From the NCBI GenBank assembly GCA_963693285.1, contig OY848917.1:24982745-25046744 (forward strand): a stretch of 64,000 nucleotides of DNA, read 5' to 3'. Below are positions 1 to 32,905 of the stretch, piece by piece. Each line of letters starts with the position of its first letter. Position 1 is the stretch's first letter. The notes beneath the pieces were generated by a model that was not told the DNA's origin, made no database searches, and was given only the letters and a program-made list of their open reading frames with translations. A program made the position numbers and the translations under genes. The DNA is from Xestospongia muta. Lineage: Eukaryota; Porifera; Demospongiae; Haplosclerida; Petrosiidae.

Positions 1-1
1 T

Positions 2-2305
2 TTTCCATCATCTCGTACACATTTCTCTATAATGGAGTGTTGCAGCAGTTTAAGTATCTTTGCTGGACGTAATCCTTTTGTAAGTAAAAACACTAATACT
101 CTTTCACTATTAATGCATGTCATGTCCTTATCATTTTAACTTTATTTTATTTATTTGCTTACATCATGTGTAGGATCTTGCCTCCCCTCCATTAACTGAA
201 TACGACATAGAACAAGCCTCAAAACCACTTCTTGAGAAAATACACCAAGGTTTAATTGTCTAATTTGTTTTTATTGATTATTGTATGTATTATTATCAAA
301 ATAGGATCTGATAATACAGGAGTAACTCTAACCTCAACTGATCCTGTCTCATCAAGTAAGTAAATAGTCATTGGAAGTAAATTTACACCTTTTATTTTCA
401 AAGGAATTACACCTTACTCTACTGACTCATCATATCCTACTTCAGCAGTAGAAAGTATTTTAGGTAAGATATTAATCATGTAATGTATTGCGATGAATCA
501 ATAAGCATTGCTAAACAGTCAAGCCTTCAATTAAATATTAGTAGATATATATTCATCTCATTTATTCAAATAAAAAGACTTGATTCCAATTTGTAGTAGA
601 ATATTGTCATAACCCTATGCTAAGTTGCTGAGCACTAACGTAGTATATTTGGCCACAATCTTAAAGTTATTCATTTTAGTTATTATAATCAGAACTAATT
701 TATTGACAATACGATATGTTAAATAACTAAATTAGTCTATCAATTTTAATAGGCTTAACATATAAGTATGCCTTTCACTTTCCCCTATGCATTACTAATA
801 TATCATGTTCATTAATTATTTTGTACTTTCCTTAGAAAAAGAATCGAAAAAAATTGATTTCCAACCTGTTCAAGATGACACAGACCAAGCCTCTGTGTCC
901 TTCTTAAAGAAGACATCACAAAGTTAGTCTATATTTGTTTAGAAATGTGTAACTTAATTATTGATAGACTCTAGTGAAACAGAATTAGCTATTGATCCAA
1001 CTGGCTCTCCATCTTCAGGTAATAAAGTCCTCCAAAATGTGATACTATTATGAAAAAACATTTATACTTTTAAAGAATTAAACTTGACATTACTGATTAA
1101 TTTATCCTCCTACAGCATATACAATACATGTATGTTTTCTATCCTAGACATTGGTGAAATTCTTTCTAAAGTTCCTAAAGAGAAAGATGCTCTAGCGTTA
1201 CTAATGCCTATTAAGGCTGATTGGTATATCATTGGTGTCTCACTTGAAGTCAACACTGGAGAACTAGAAAGTTTATATAATAGCAATAACGCACCACATT
1301 TAAAGCTGTTTATGATGATCAGTAAATGGTTAAAAAAGAAATCAAATGAAGCTACTTGGAAGGTGTTATTAGAGGCAGTGGAGGGTCCTATTGTAAACAA
1401 TTTGCAAATTGGTGATGATATTCGTAAATTTCTAAAAAATCCTGATGTATATAATGAATATGTGCGCCAAGGTTAGTGTAGTTTGTTTGTTGATATTTTG
1501 CTTTATTATCAAAATAGGATCTGATAATACAGGAGTAACTGCTAGTTCAGCTGATCACATTTCTTCCAGTAATTAAATAAATTTCATCACTAAATTACAT
1601 TACTGATATCTTTTTTATAAAGGAATTATACCTGACACTGCAGATTTATCATATCCTATTTCAGCAGTAGAAAGTATATTAGGTGAGACCTTAATTAGAT
1701 TATATGACTTATTACAAAGACCTAACAACTATGTATAAACTTTTGAATTATCATTATTGGCTATATTCCTACAATTTCATCTCATTTTGCTAGGAGATTC
1801 TAGTGTAGTAGAATGATGCTATAACTACTCTAAACTTCTAAGCAATAACTGTTGGTTTTCTGGTCTACAATCTAAAAAATTATTTATGACAGAATTACTT
1901 TAAATATTACAGCATTTACATTAGTAGTAGCCTTAAAGTATACCATACCTTTCACCTATTTGAATGTAAAGTTAAATGCATTATGTACTTTTCGTAGACA
2001 GAGAGCCCAGAAAAATTGATCTCCAACGCGCTCTTGGTCTTATTGAACATAAGTGGAGAGAGATTGGAGAAGGCCTTCAACTACCAGATGGAAAAATCCA
2101 ATCAATTCATTATGATGTTAGTTATAATGACACTCGCAAACTTTCTGAAGTCTTGCAGACCTGGATTAATACGTGTACTAAACCATCGGTTTTGACATGG
2201 CGAACTATCATTAATATTGTTAGAGAATATCCTGTCAATGAGCCAGCTCAAGCTGAGGCTATACTACACTTCTTAGCAAAACCAGATATATATTCTAATT
2301 ATTGA
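2..2305 (+). CDS. Death-domain protein, 5'-truncated by the window edge, 10 exons visible
   Basis: I assembled exons 2-79, 174-249, 305-355, 404-463, 836-922, 968-1018, 1148-1471, 1518-1568, 1623-1682 and 1998-2305. All use GT-AG sites, almost all introns are phase 1, and the reading frame stays open for 381 codons to the TGA at 2303-2305. Two exons encode death-domain-like six-helix modules: 1148-1471 (contains ADWYIIGVSLEV, then FMMISKWL and ATWKVLLEAV) and 1998-2305 (contains KWREIGEGLQL, then LQTWI and TWRTIINIV). The W..IG..L and terminal TW..I patterns are typical of invertebrate DD proteins, which act as cytosolic adaptors through homotypic binding. The linker exons are Ser/Thr/Pro-rich. 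The N-terminal part (LTEYDIEQASKPLLEKIHQ) is not recognised and the true start lies outside the window. Exon pair 305-355/404-463 recurs as 1518-1568/1623-1682. Partner and pathway are unknown. Confidence 0.72.
305..1682 (+). repeat. Intragenic duplication of a two-exon linker block
   Basis: Exons 305-355 and 1518-1568 are both 51 bp, begin with the same GSDNTGVT coding sequence and share the upstream acceptor context. Exons 404-463 and 1623-1682 are both 60 bp and share SSYP.SAVESIL. The following exons also match: 836-922 encodes EKESKKIDFQ and 1998 onward encodes DREPRKIDLQ. The order and phase-1 splice sites are conserved, so the second block arose by tandem duplication inside the gene. 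Confidence 0.8.
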
Positions 2306-4872
2306 CAATGCTACAATGTAACTAAAGATTTGACAAATGTTTCTACTTCTATAAGCTTCATTTATCTGACTTGGGCTAACTTTTATTATTATATTTTATG
2401 TGTCATCCTTTTTCCAATTTTTCCTTTTATTAATACTAACAACCTTATAAGCACTTACACTTCAAAATTAATGATGTCAATTTCATCACATCATTTAGTT
2501 TTCACATCAAAGTATGTAAGCATCAATGCCTATTACTTATTTTCATAAATACAAGCTCTCACAAAGGTCATATAAATATCCACATACTATGCATATAGAT
2601 TAATTCTGGCTTGATTGCATGTGTGGTTTTATCAAGCACAACCCGTCATTATATATATAATATGTGAATTGGAGGACATTCACAATTTGCAATTTATGAT
2701 GAAATAGCCCCAAGGCCTTGAACTAAAGGAAGAAGAAATAAAGGGAGGCAGAGATCAATAGCCATGTTCTTATAATTTCGTAACACATTTCAGTGTACAA
2801 TATGCTTTGAACATTATTTGTCTTCATTATGTACACTGTGAGTTATACAATATCAATTAATAAGTTAACTGTGACATTCACTTTGTAACAATAAACAATG
2901 TGTCAAATGTCATAGTAACTGTCATAGCATACATGTCATTGGTACAAAGTAAATGTCTGTAAAAATGTATTTGATTGCCTATCTAATGTAGCAGTAATAG
3001 GAGGGAGGTAATATATTAATGGCATCAAATTCAAACTGTCCTAATTGTTATATGATGTATATGAATATATATAGTTAAGTTTTACTCTTTAACTATTTAG
3101 GATGACAAAAATTGAGAGGCACCAACTGAATGTGTGTAATCCGATTGTATAGGGTATAAGAGTACATATTTCTTTCTTCTCCTGTAACCATTTGGATGTA
3201 ATATGATCAAATGGTACAACACAAATGGCTCTGGAGTAACTGGAGAAGCTTTGGAAATACCAATGGAAACTCCAGGACATTATTATGATTCCAGCTAGCT
3301 TTCTGAAGTCTTGCAGGTCTAGATTGATACCATTGCTATAGCTGACGAAACCAGCTGTTATAAGGTCAAACACATCCTTTGAACTAGATTTTCTCATGGC
3401 TCTACTAATGGATTTAATTACAGAGTAATATTGAGACTCTAGTGTTTTATTATTGGCCAAGCTGTTGTTTGCCTACTCCATATTTTCCTCATATTTACTA
3501 CAATTTTATGTACCTATTGATTTCCTGGAACCTCCATTTTACAAGTGTGTATAACTCGACTACTTCACATACAGTATTTGTCATGCAGCAGTGCTCTAGC
3601 ACTAGTAGAGTTTAAAGTAATCATTGTCTTCATGAAAGTAATTCAAGTGTCAGTTATACATATAACCATGAAAATAATGAAATTTCAGTCCATGAAAATT
3701 TGAAGTTATGCAGTATTACCTTGCTTATAAAGCATGCCAGGTAGTCCTATAATTGTTTTGGACCATGTGGTATATAATCTATTATGTCCATTCTCATTCA
3801 AAGTGACAAATACATACTTCAATGGTTAAAGCACAAGACAATTAAAAGCACTAGCACAAGCATAATGACAATATATGTGATGATCAAACTTCAGCATCTT
3901 TATATTATAGCATTCTATGGTCTCTGTATATCTTCTCTCAGCTCTTAAATCTATAACAGTGTTAATTTTGAAATCAGCGTTAATTTTCAAAACAATTGTG
4001 GACATTGCTTCACAATAACATTCTTGTTTTGTTTAGTACTTTGCATTTACATGAACTAATATGCTTTTTCTATTTGAAGTACTTTTACAAGAATGCTCTC
4101 CTCTAAAGTAAAGAACTATGTACTCAACCAACAAGGGTAGCATCTAGTACATATGTAAGCACCATGAACAGCAGCTGTCGGTTAGTGTAGCTGTGGTAAA
4201 ACTTTGTTGTTTAAGCATTAATTTTTTACTGGAAACAAGTAATGATATAGAAGATGTTAGCAAAACTGCTAACTGCTAGAATAGTCTACTACTACAGTTA
4301 ATAGAAACTAAGGTTGTTTGTTAATACGTTTATAGTTGTAGTGTTATCAAGAAATCTTCTGATGAGGTGTGGATCAATACTTTATGGAATTGTTATTAAA
4401 TTAACTAATTATAATTAATAATAATTAATTAATAATTAATTGTTATTTATTAGTAAATACAACGTTTTATTAAATTATAACATTAATTTCTGTATGTGCA
4501 GGAAGTAAGTTTTTAGGTGATTAGCTTTAATAGTTTTTTATAAGCAGTAGCAATTAGTTGTATTAGGACTAGTGATAATATTTAATTTTATATTGCTAAT
4601 AACAAGAAGACTACCAATGCACAATTTAATTTAGTTTGTTTGTTATAATTCTATTTGTAAATACTAAAAATAACATTACTCAAGCTTTTATTATAATTAA
4701 TGTAGGCATGGTCAACTGTCAACTAGGGAACTTGAGTTTATAGAGAGAAGTAAATTATAAAATTTGTCAACATTTAGCTAGAAACTAAAGTATTTAATTA
4801 ATAAATGACTTATTTGAATTTAAAATAATTTATTCTTTAGCAAAAAGTATTGCAACAATAATAGAAAAATAA
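2306..4872. other. Intergenic, AT-rich, with remnants and a dispersed repeat motif
   Basis: No convincing intact gene is visible. The stretch becomes very AT-rich (ATTAATTAATAATTAAT type) around 4380-4480. A motif near 3733-3770 (CATGCCAGGTAGTCC followed by TATAATTGTTTTGGACC) recurs near 15957, 17302 and 36807. One minus-strand remnant is listed separately. Confidence 0.5.
3300..3460 (-). pseudogene. Possible remnant of a CARD/DD-like exon
   Basis: The minus strand encodes a helical stretch containing YSVIKSISRAMRKSSSKDVF and then DLITAGFVSYSNGI. It resembles the second-domain exon of the neighbouring DD-LRR gene (LLQKYSESLLQL...LHSEGVISKEI): alternating Leu/Ile and a Gly-hydrophobic turn near the same place. 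No matching start, splice partners or second half were found, and the rest of the open frame is not domain-like. It is either a decayed exon copy or a chance open frame. Confidence 0.3.
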
Positions 4873-7800
4873 CTAATAATTAAAACGGAGAAAGTTATCA
4901 TTAATGTACAAATAATTCAAACTTTTATTTTTAAGTGAAACATTTTTTATCTGTTGTTCATCAAATTTAGTAATATTAGGACAGCCAGCGAGATCTAGTA
5001 CTTTTAATGTTGTATTGTTAGTAAGAAGATCACAGAGATGAGGTATGTCATGACTTATGTTATTGTCACCAAAAAAATATAATTCTTTGAGTGTTTTATT
5101 ATTTTTTAGAGCTGTTGTTAACAAATAGTAAGTGTCTGGCAAGAGAGGTGAGGACATAAGATAGAGATACTCCATTGTTTTGTTGAAAGTTATTACTTGT
5201 GCTAATTTATTGACACAATTATTATCAAAATGAGTGTTCTCTATATAAAGTCCCCTTACTCGACATTCATTAATATCAGTTAGAATTGTTAATAAACTTT
5301 CAGGAGATAATGACTTGAGTTCAATCCACCATGTTGTCTGTTGTTGACTCTTTAATTGACGCATCACTTCTTTAGATTCTGCCATAGTAGATGAAGCAAG
5401 TGTAATACTATCACTGTACCACTGAACACTTCTAGTGTCTCCTATAATAAAACACAGTTACTATATAATATTGTACACACACAACAATAGGTATACACAC
5501 AATCTAACATGTTCAACTATGACAGTACAAGCACACCTGAGGAAGACACTATTAATTGTTAGGTTACCATGGCAACATAGTGTTAGTATACAGAGATGAA
5601 GGGATTGAAATAAACATACTGGTCATGCTGCTTTCAACATGCTTGACTCTACATGTCTCTTCTATTATTGCAAGTAAGTTGATCTACCTTGAGTATAATA
5701 ACTATTAATTGCTGTACTAGGTAGAAGGTAAAACTACAATTGTTAATGGATGATCAATGATCTGATCCAGACTGTAGTGCGGTTAATACAACATACCAAG
5801 TCAGTCTTGTGACAGCTTGTAATGCTATACAAGACTATTATGGAATGGGCTACTTGTAATAACAATCACTAAGTTGAAACAGACTGACCAATTTAAAATG
5901 ATCCCATTAACATTGTTATTAGCCTAAAGTAGATAGATATAAGAAGCTTACTTGGAGTAATTACATCTGTTGTTTGATTTGCAAATGGCTTTTTTGTTAA
6001 CTTAGAAGTCACTGTATCATCTACCCTGTCTGGTTCATTATCTGGTTCCTCTTGAGTTAGTTTGTCATCTGACAGTGGCTCTTGTTGCTTAGCTAGTAAC
6101 TCATAAAACCTTTTTTGACTTAACTGAGGATCATCACCTTCATGTGACTGTACCAACTGAGATTGCAGAGCTAACCAGATTAATAACAGACATCTATTTT
6201 TAGAACATCTATAGTTATTTTTACCTATCATGTTTTCCATCAACTGAATAATCTTTTCTTCTCTCTCGTTTAATTCTAAAGTTAATGACAATATCTTTTG
6301 TTGCAATATCTCAATGTTGTCTTCTTTCTCTACTAATACTTTATCAACAGCTATAGAGCATAACAATATATGATTTGTATTATTAACAGTACTATAGTTC
6401 ACCTTCTTTATATCTGTTTAACTTCTCTATCTCTAATGTCTTTGCCTTACTCATTTTATCTAATAGTTTCAATTTGTCTGCTTACATTAGGTACATAGTT
6501 ATATCTCAATCAATGTACATGTACCTAATAAAGTGCCAGTTGATGATTGATTATGTGGTCTTTCTCTCTCAATGCTAGTATAGACTATAATGTGTTATAA
6601 TAATCAAAATACAATACCTATGTATATACTCACTTTCAAGAGACAATTTCAATTCCACTATTTGCTGGTCTTTTTCATCTGATACCTTTTTTTGCAAAAC
6701 AACCTCCTCTTTTAAAGTTTTCACTTCATCCATAAGATCTCTCACCTCCTATATATCAACACATATAATAAAAAACAATAGTACTCTTTATCTCCTATAC
6801 CTTATCTCTTGTATGTCCATCACAAACAATGTGATAACTGATACTTAGTTTAATTAAACCCATCTTTATTAGTACATCAAGATTCTTCTCAGCTTCTGTT
6901 AGTAAGATATCCATTATATTTTGTGGAGCATAGCAGGTCACACTAATAGATTTACTTTCTTCTACTTTTTTAACTAAAACTCTCTTAGCCATACTTCCAA
7001 ACGCTTTCCATAACAAATCTTGTATTTCACTAAGTGTGTGTTCATCAATATTCCACTCCAAGAGAAATTCAATTGTTTGACATTTGAGAAGAGAAGATGT
7101 ATCCATCATGAAATCCTCATTTTCACAAACACGGAGTTTAACCTCTTCACAAAACTGATCAACTTCCACTTTGTAGGCTGCAATATGACGTTTAGCCTCT
7201 TCAATCTTGTAATGATTGATAATAGCCTCTAGGCAAGCAATATTGATAACGGTACATTTCTCTCGCACAATATCCATGACATCATCAAATGATTCTGCTG
7301 TAGCTAATTGAGGTTTCAGCTCTTGAAAAGACATTCGAAGAAATGTTTTCAATTCTTTCAATTTGGATGTGACAGCAGATTCAATAAGAGGCAACACAGT
7401 GATAATAAGAGATCCTAATTTTGCTCTCATTTGATCAAAATGATATTTATAAGTAGGTGAAAGATGATGAGTCACACTATCTGTGCACAATAGCCATTAT
7501 AGTCAAAACAGTCATGTAATAATCTAACTTTGAGTGGTCGTTGTTGTAATTTGTTGAGAGCTCTGAACAGTTGTATCTGGTACTAAAAATGTTGTATCAT
7601 TAATTAAATGGAAGAAGTATTTTAGATACACATACCTGATTGACTTAATAAAAAGGTTACTTCACGAAAGTTTTGATCTATAATATAAAATTAACGAAAC
7701 TACCAATATATGCACAAATTGACTTACTGTACTCTTTGAGTATATCTTTTGCAAAATCTACTGTGTCTTCAGATTGTAATAAGACAGAAGCAACTATTTT

Positions 7801-8419
7801 TAAATGGTTGGGATGTTCAGATACTGTATTGAAAAGTGCTCTCAATGAACTATCAGTTAGCGATCCTCCTGATCTTTCGAATTCATCTAATATCTCCTTA
7901 GAGATAACTCCCTCTGAATGTAACGCCCAAACCGTCTCCATTGAAAGGACCAATTGTAAGAGACTTTCAGAGTACTTCTGTAATAGTTGAAGTGGGAACT
8001 CCTTTTGCACTATTTTGGTGAGGGAAGAGACATGTCCACATATCAAAATCAACCAATTTCTTCAACTTACTTTCCTTTAATACACTTTGGTATTGTTCAG
8101 CAATAGTATTCTCACCAATGGCATCTTTCCGTAGAGTGGTGATAATCTCTCTTCTCATGGCTTTTGGTTTAGAACTCAACCACAATTCAAACATCTTTAC
8201 AGCTTTGACATCACTTTCTTTGTATTGTTGTTCAATACCATCTAGTTTAGTAGTATCTAATTCGAGGAGTACACCAAATTTGTACCACTTAGTGTTAATT
8301 CTAACGTGCTCACATAACTCAGCAAGAGTTGGTTTCCCATTCAAAAATTGGTTGAAGTAGCTGGACGAAGCCATCATGACCCTTATAGAGGAAGTTGGTA
8401 GGAGTGACTCATTTGGCAA
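4873..8419 (-). CDS. DD - CARD-like - helical module - coiled coil - LRR protein (no NACHT), 10 exons
   Basis: The full model, read on the minus strand, has exons 8071-8419, 7728-8009, 7636-7677, 7529-7582, 6801-7480, 6634-6748, 6403-6477, 6225-6350, 5952-6170 and 4873-5441. All junctions are GT-AG and phase-compatible, giving 836 residues. Residues ~24-116 are a death domain (TKWYKFGVLLELD...LSSKPKAMRREIITTL). Residues 117-210 form a CARD-like helical domain. Residues 243-469 are an all-helical module that I recognise only as a type recurring beside DDs in sponge proteins. Residues 470-574 are coiled coil, 575-647 an acidic Pro/Thr linker, and 660-836 about four LRRs (LKELYFFGDNNIS, LKVLDLAGCPNIT). 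Starts at 8419 or 8374 (MASSSY) are both possible. The order mimics NLR receptors, but no P-loop ATPase separates effector and LRR parts. It probably acts in the cytosol as a sensor or adaptor; the ligand is unknown. Confidence 0.8.
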
Positions 8420-9447
8420 TTACTCAGTGCTTGTATAGACTATAATTTATTCTAACGAGCATGCGTAATTGACTCCACGCTAAAACACACATTCAACTCT
8501 TGTTTATAAGCAACACAATTTCTTAATATTTTATTATGAAGATATTGCAAACTGCAAGCAATAATAAAATATGAAAATGACAAATGATAATTTATATTTT
8601 TTATGGTTTAATTGGTATATACACATATTATAATTGACCTAAAGAAATAAACTAACAGTCTATTAACATTTCATACAAAATAAACACTTGATGTTTTGTC
8701 CCAGATCTAGAAGCCCTTATTTTTAAACCATATTGTTTCTGTGTGGAGTATATCGATGATAATGAGTCATGACTATAGTACTAATGATAGTATCTTAGTT
8801 TGACTTTTTTGCAGATCTTCAGGACTTTGCCATTCCCCTTTAGTTGGTGAAAGCTCTAATAGGTATTAATTCCAAAATTATTATTGAATCAGTAGTATTC
8901 AATGTATATATTTTAGTAATACACAAACTTTGTTCTATGTAGAAAACAGCTCCTTAAGCTGTCGCTTCACTTTGTCAAACTATACAGATATTATATAACC
9001 ATCTCTTGGTTTATTTAGTTTTTAAAAATATCTGGAATTACAAAGGGATCTCAATAGCAATATTAAATTCTACAATTGATAAATCTCAAAACATCAATGC
9101 AGAAAATTATTATTGTTTATCACAATATGGCAGCTACTATTGCTTTATCACTAAATTTGGGTGCTTCGTAGTGTAACTTGACTGATGATGTAACAACTTG
9201 ACCTATTATGACATCACTATGTATCATAGAGTTAATAATGTTAGGTTTGGTTTAAGGTTTAGATGATGTCATCATATATGATGACATCACATGTGTCATT
9301 TCATTATGATGTCATCATAGTCAAGTTACACCAAGAACCACCCCTAAATTTATAAAAGTTAAAATATTATTTTGGATAAAATGTTCAAAACATAATTCAC
9401 ATATGCATCAGTTGCAAGGAACAAAGACAATGACCAATGGCTGGATG
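8420..9447. other. Intergenic region between DD-LRR gene and GTPase
   Basis: It holds the probable promoter of the minus-strand DD-LRR gene just right of 8419 and the 3' flank of the GTPase gene. A short terminal-inverted-repeat element at 9159-9344 is listed separately. No other coding signal is seen. Confidence 0.5.
9159..9344. mobile_element. 186-bp MITE with ~30-bp terminal inverted repeats
   Basis: The left end (GGGTGCTTCGTAGTGTAACT and onward) matches the reverse complement of the right end (GGGGTGGTTCTTGGTGTAAC and onward) over about 30 bp. The interior holds further palindromic ATGATGTCATCAT units. The element is flanked on both sides by TAAATTT (9152-9158 and 9345-9351), a plausible 7-bp target-site duplication. 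It has no coding capacity. The superfamily cannot be assigned from the ends alone. Confidence 0.65.
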
Positions 9448-10560
9448 TTAATTCTCCTCAATAGGATGTTCATTTGGACTTTGATTTGAATCATCAGCGT
9501 TAGCTCCAGAGTTTGAGCCTTCATTGGTAGTGTCACTAGGTGGAATAATTGTAGGAGGAAGACGACTGTACTCAGATTCATCCCAAAGCTGGGAATCATT
9601 TTCAAGATTGCCTTCTCTTGGATGTTTCTTGGGCAAATGGGTACTGCTAATCATTGTAGTTGATACAATGCCACCTGTTATCCCACCTGCCACGGCTCCT
9701 ACACCCAATCCCACTGCACCACCTATTACAGGAAATATAGCGTTACCACCAACCAAACCAACTGTAGATCCAATAGCCATTCCAACAGCAACACTTCCAG
9801 CAATACCACCTACTTCCATATTTAGCCTTTTCTTTGCAAAACGACTAAGTAATGGCTTTTTTTCATCTTTGCATTGCCTATTACAAGCATCCCACAAACT
9901 ATCAAGCCAATCATCTGTAACTAAAAGATTCCTTTGTTTATTCCGACCAGCAACTTCAAAGGGAATACAATTGAAAACAGATTCATCTATAATCCCTTTT
10001 GTTGATTCTTTTATTGCTTTAACAATTCCATTTCTTTTTTGTGTGAGAGCATACTTTTGACCTTCTGGAGGTAGTTCATCTACTTGTTCTTGCAAGAGAA
10101 AAAAATTGGTGAATGTAAGAACAAATACAGATCGTTTCCATAACTCCACACCAATGTTATTTCCAAGTTTACGAAGACATTCTTTCACACCTCGATCTAC
10201 CCTGTCAGTCATCTTCAAGCAAATAAGGACAAGATCAAAACCATTTGGACAGTTTTTGCGAATTTTGATCATGATATCGTCTTCAGACATACTTTGGTCA
10301 AAAAACCCTCTGGTATCATGCATGAGCACCGTTATACCATCCAAGTTGTTTTCATATATTTCAATTATGTTATGGTTAGTAGGAGAAGCACCAAAAGACT
10401 CTTTTGCCATTTTCAAATTAAGCATGGTATTAATCAAAGTAGATTTACCACTGCCAGTCTTACCTACAACCAAAATAGACACTTCAGACCTTTCATGTCC
10501 AAACTTTGGATTGGAAGTAGGAGAAGAATCAGGTGTGCGTGTCAAATTTTCGATTTGCAT
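9448..10560 (-). CDS. AIG1/GIMAP-like GTPase with glycine-rich hydrophobic C-terminal segment
   Basis: Single-exon gene of 370 residues. The N-terminal G domain has G1/P-loop GKTGSGKST at 33-41, a Thr-rich switch (ASPTNHN) near 58-64, G3 DTRG at 82-85 and a G4-like TFTN after LVLICLKM and VFVL strands. This order and spacing fit the TRAFAC AIG1/IAN/GIMAP-type GTPases, which bind GTP, oligomerise and often sit on membranes. After the G domain comes a basic stretch (LLSRFAKKRLN), then a run of about 45 residues with repeated GG/GxxxG (GGAVGLGVGAVAGGITGG) that looks like a glycine-zipper membrane hairpin. The tail is hydrophilic, acidic and Asn/Ser/Pro-rich. The membrane insertion is inferred. 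It lies next to DD genes, fitting an immune or cell-death role, but that is context only. Confidence 0.78.
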   Translation of the reverse strand: MQIENLTRTPDSSPTSNPKFGHERSEVSILVVGKTGSGKSTLINTMLNLKMAKESFGASPTNHNIIEIYENNLDGITVLMHDTRGFFDQSMSEDDIMIKIRKNCPNGFDLVLICLKMTDRVDRGVKECLRKLGNNIGVELWKRSVFVLTFTNFFLLQEQVDELPPEGQKYALTQKRNGIVKAIKESTKGIIDESVFNCIPFEVAGRNKQRNLLVTDDWLDSLWDACNRQCKDEKKPLLSRFAKKRLNMEVGGIAGSVAVGMAIGSTVGLVGGNAIFPVIGGAVGLGVGAVAGGITGGIVSTTMISSTHLPKKHPREGNLENDSQLWDESEYSRLPPTIIPPSDTTNEGSNSGANADDSNQSPNEHPIEEN

Positions 10561-11948
10561 GGTGATAGAACTGGTTCTACAGCATTATGTGTTCCATTTT
10601 ATATCCAATGGATGAGCATATCACTAAAATTATCAAAACATTGAAAATGTGTGGATATATTAATTGGACTGTTAACAAAGCATATCCTTTCTTATCAAGC
10701 TGCACATGTACATTGTTATTAAAAGGATTGTCAATTGTCATAACAATGAAAGTCACCTTATGAGCTAGAGACAGATGGTATCATTACTTAAATGTCTGAA
10801 TACAAAGCACACTAATAAATGGTACAGGACCTAAGGCATACCACATCACACACTAAGGAGACTTTGCATTTATGACAGAATCTGATGTCTAAGTATTTTA
10901 CTAACTATTCACTCAAGTACTTAATCAACTCAAATGTTATTTAAGTAATTAGTCTAGCAAGCACTGTTGATATACTTGGAATTGTTGTTGATACGCATGC
11001 TGGTTTGAAATGAAGTGCACAAATTGTTGCAAAATTAATGATTGTTTTGAAATTGGCATCAGAGAAATATAGGCAATGCTGATAGCTGACTTTAGGGGCT
11101 CTTTTCTTAATTCAATCAGTGACATGTATGCAGACCCTCTAATGTTGAGTGACAGAATATGTGTATATATACAGGTATATTAATTCATTGTAAATTTAAC
11201 TTTAACTTTTAAATCACACATAGATGAACTACCTAGCCAACAAAGGCTACAAGTGACGTACATGTACAAGTATAAAATGAAAATAAATGACAGTAAGGAG
11301 TTATTGTCATAATAAAATATAATAATTACATGCAAAGAAAGATTGGATCATTGATTGTATATTGTTTTTTTTCAAGACATTTGGGTAAGGTATAATAATA
11401 ACAAGATGATGTGAAGTTTTCCTTTATCAGAGAAGAAGTAAAAGATAGTGTGTCCGAGTTAATTGATTTGAAAGGTCAGCATTAGGTTTGCATAGGAAGA
11501 AATGTAATATATGCTCCATTGATCTAGTATCACAAAGGCTACATATAGGCTATCTTTAAAGATATTTTGAGGGCTTTCAATAGCAAGTGGCAGACAACCC
11601 CCACGTATAACGTCATAATCCCAGTGTCTCGTAATAATAAGGCTAGCATACGCATACAAGGTGGATCAGCAAATCAAATTGTTGTGGTTGACACAACGAC
11701 ATGAAAAAAAGTTAATAATAATTATGCTTTTACAATGTAACGTGCCAGTCCCTCCCCTTTTCTATCGACTACAAGAGGGCGTGGTAAAGTCCGGGAGCAG
11801 CATGAGCTACATGAACTACATGAAAACAAGAATTGCTAGGAAACGATGGATTTTGATGCTACTAAGAGACGCACTCGTTACCAACTATACCAGAAAAGCA
11901 CGCAGTCTGGTCTTGTACTTACAGTGACTGTCTGTAATTGATATTAAT
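10561..11948. other. Intergenic region upstream of the channel gene
   Basis: It contains the 5' flanks of both the minus-strand GTPase and the plus-strand channel. A short open frame at 11661-11927 has no recognisable domain and ends before the channel ATG; I treat it as 5' leader or chance. No repeat or RNA gene is seen. Confidence 0.45.

Positions 11949-32905
<20,957 letters not shown>

Noticed and set aside
9524..10644. Plus-strand open frames of 116-178 codons opposite the GTPase
   Set aside because: Antisense shadows of the GTPase; the minus frame has clear G motifs.
11661..11927. 88-codon open frame upstream of the channel ATG
   Set aside because: No domain or signal; it ends before the channel start and is better read as 5' leader.
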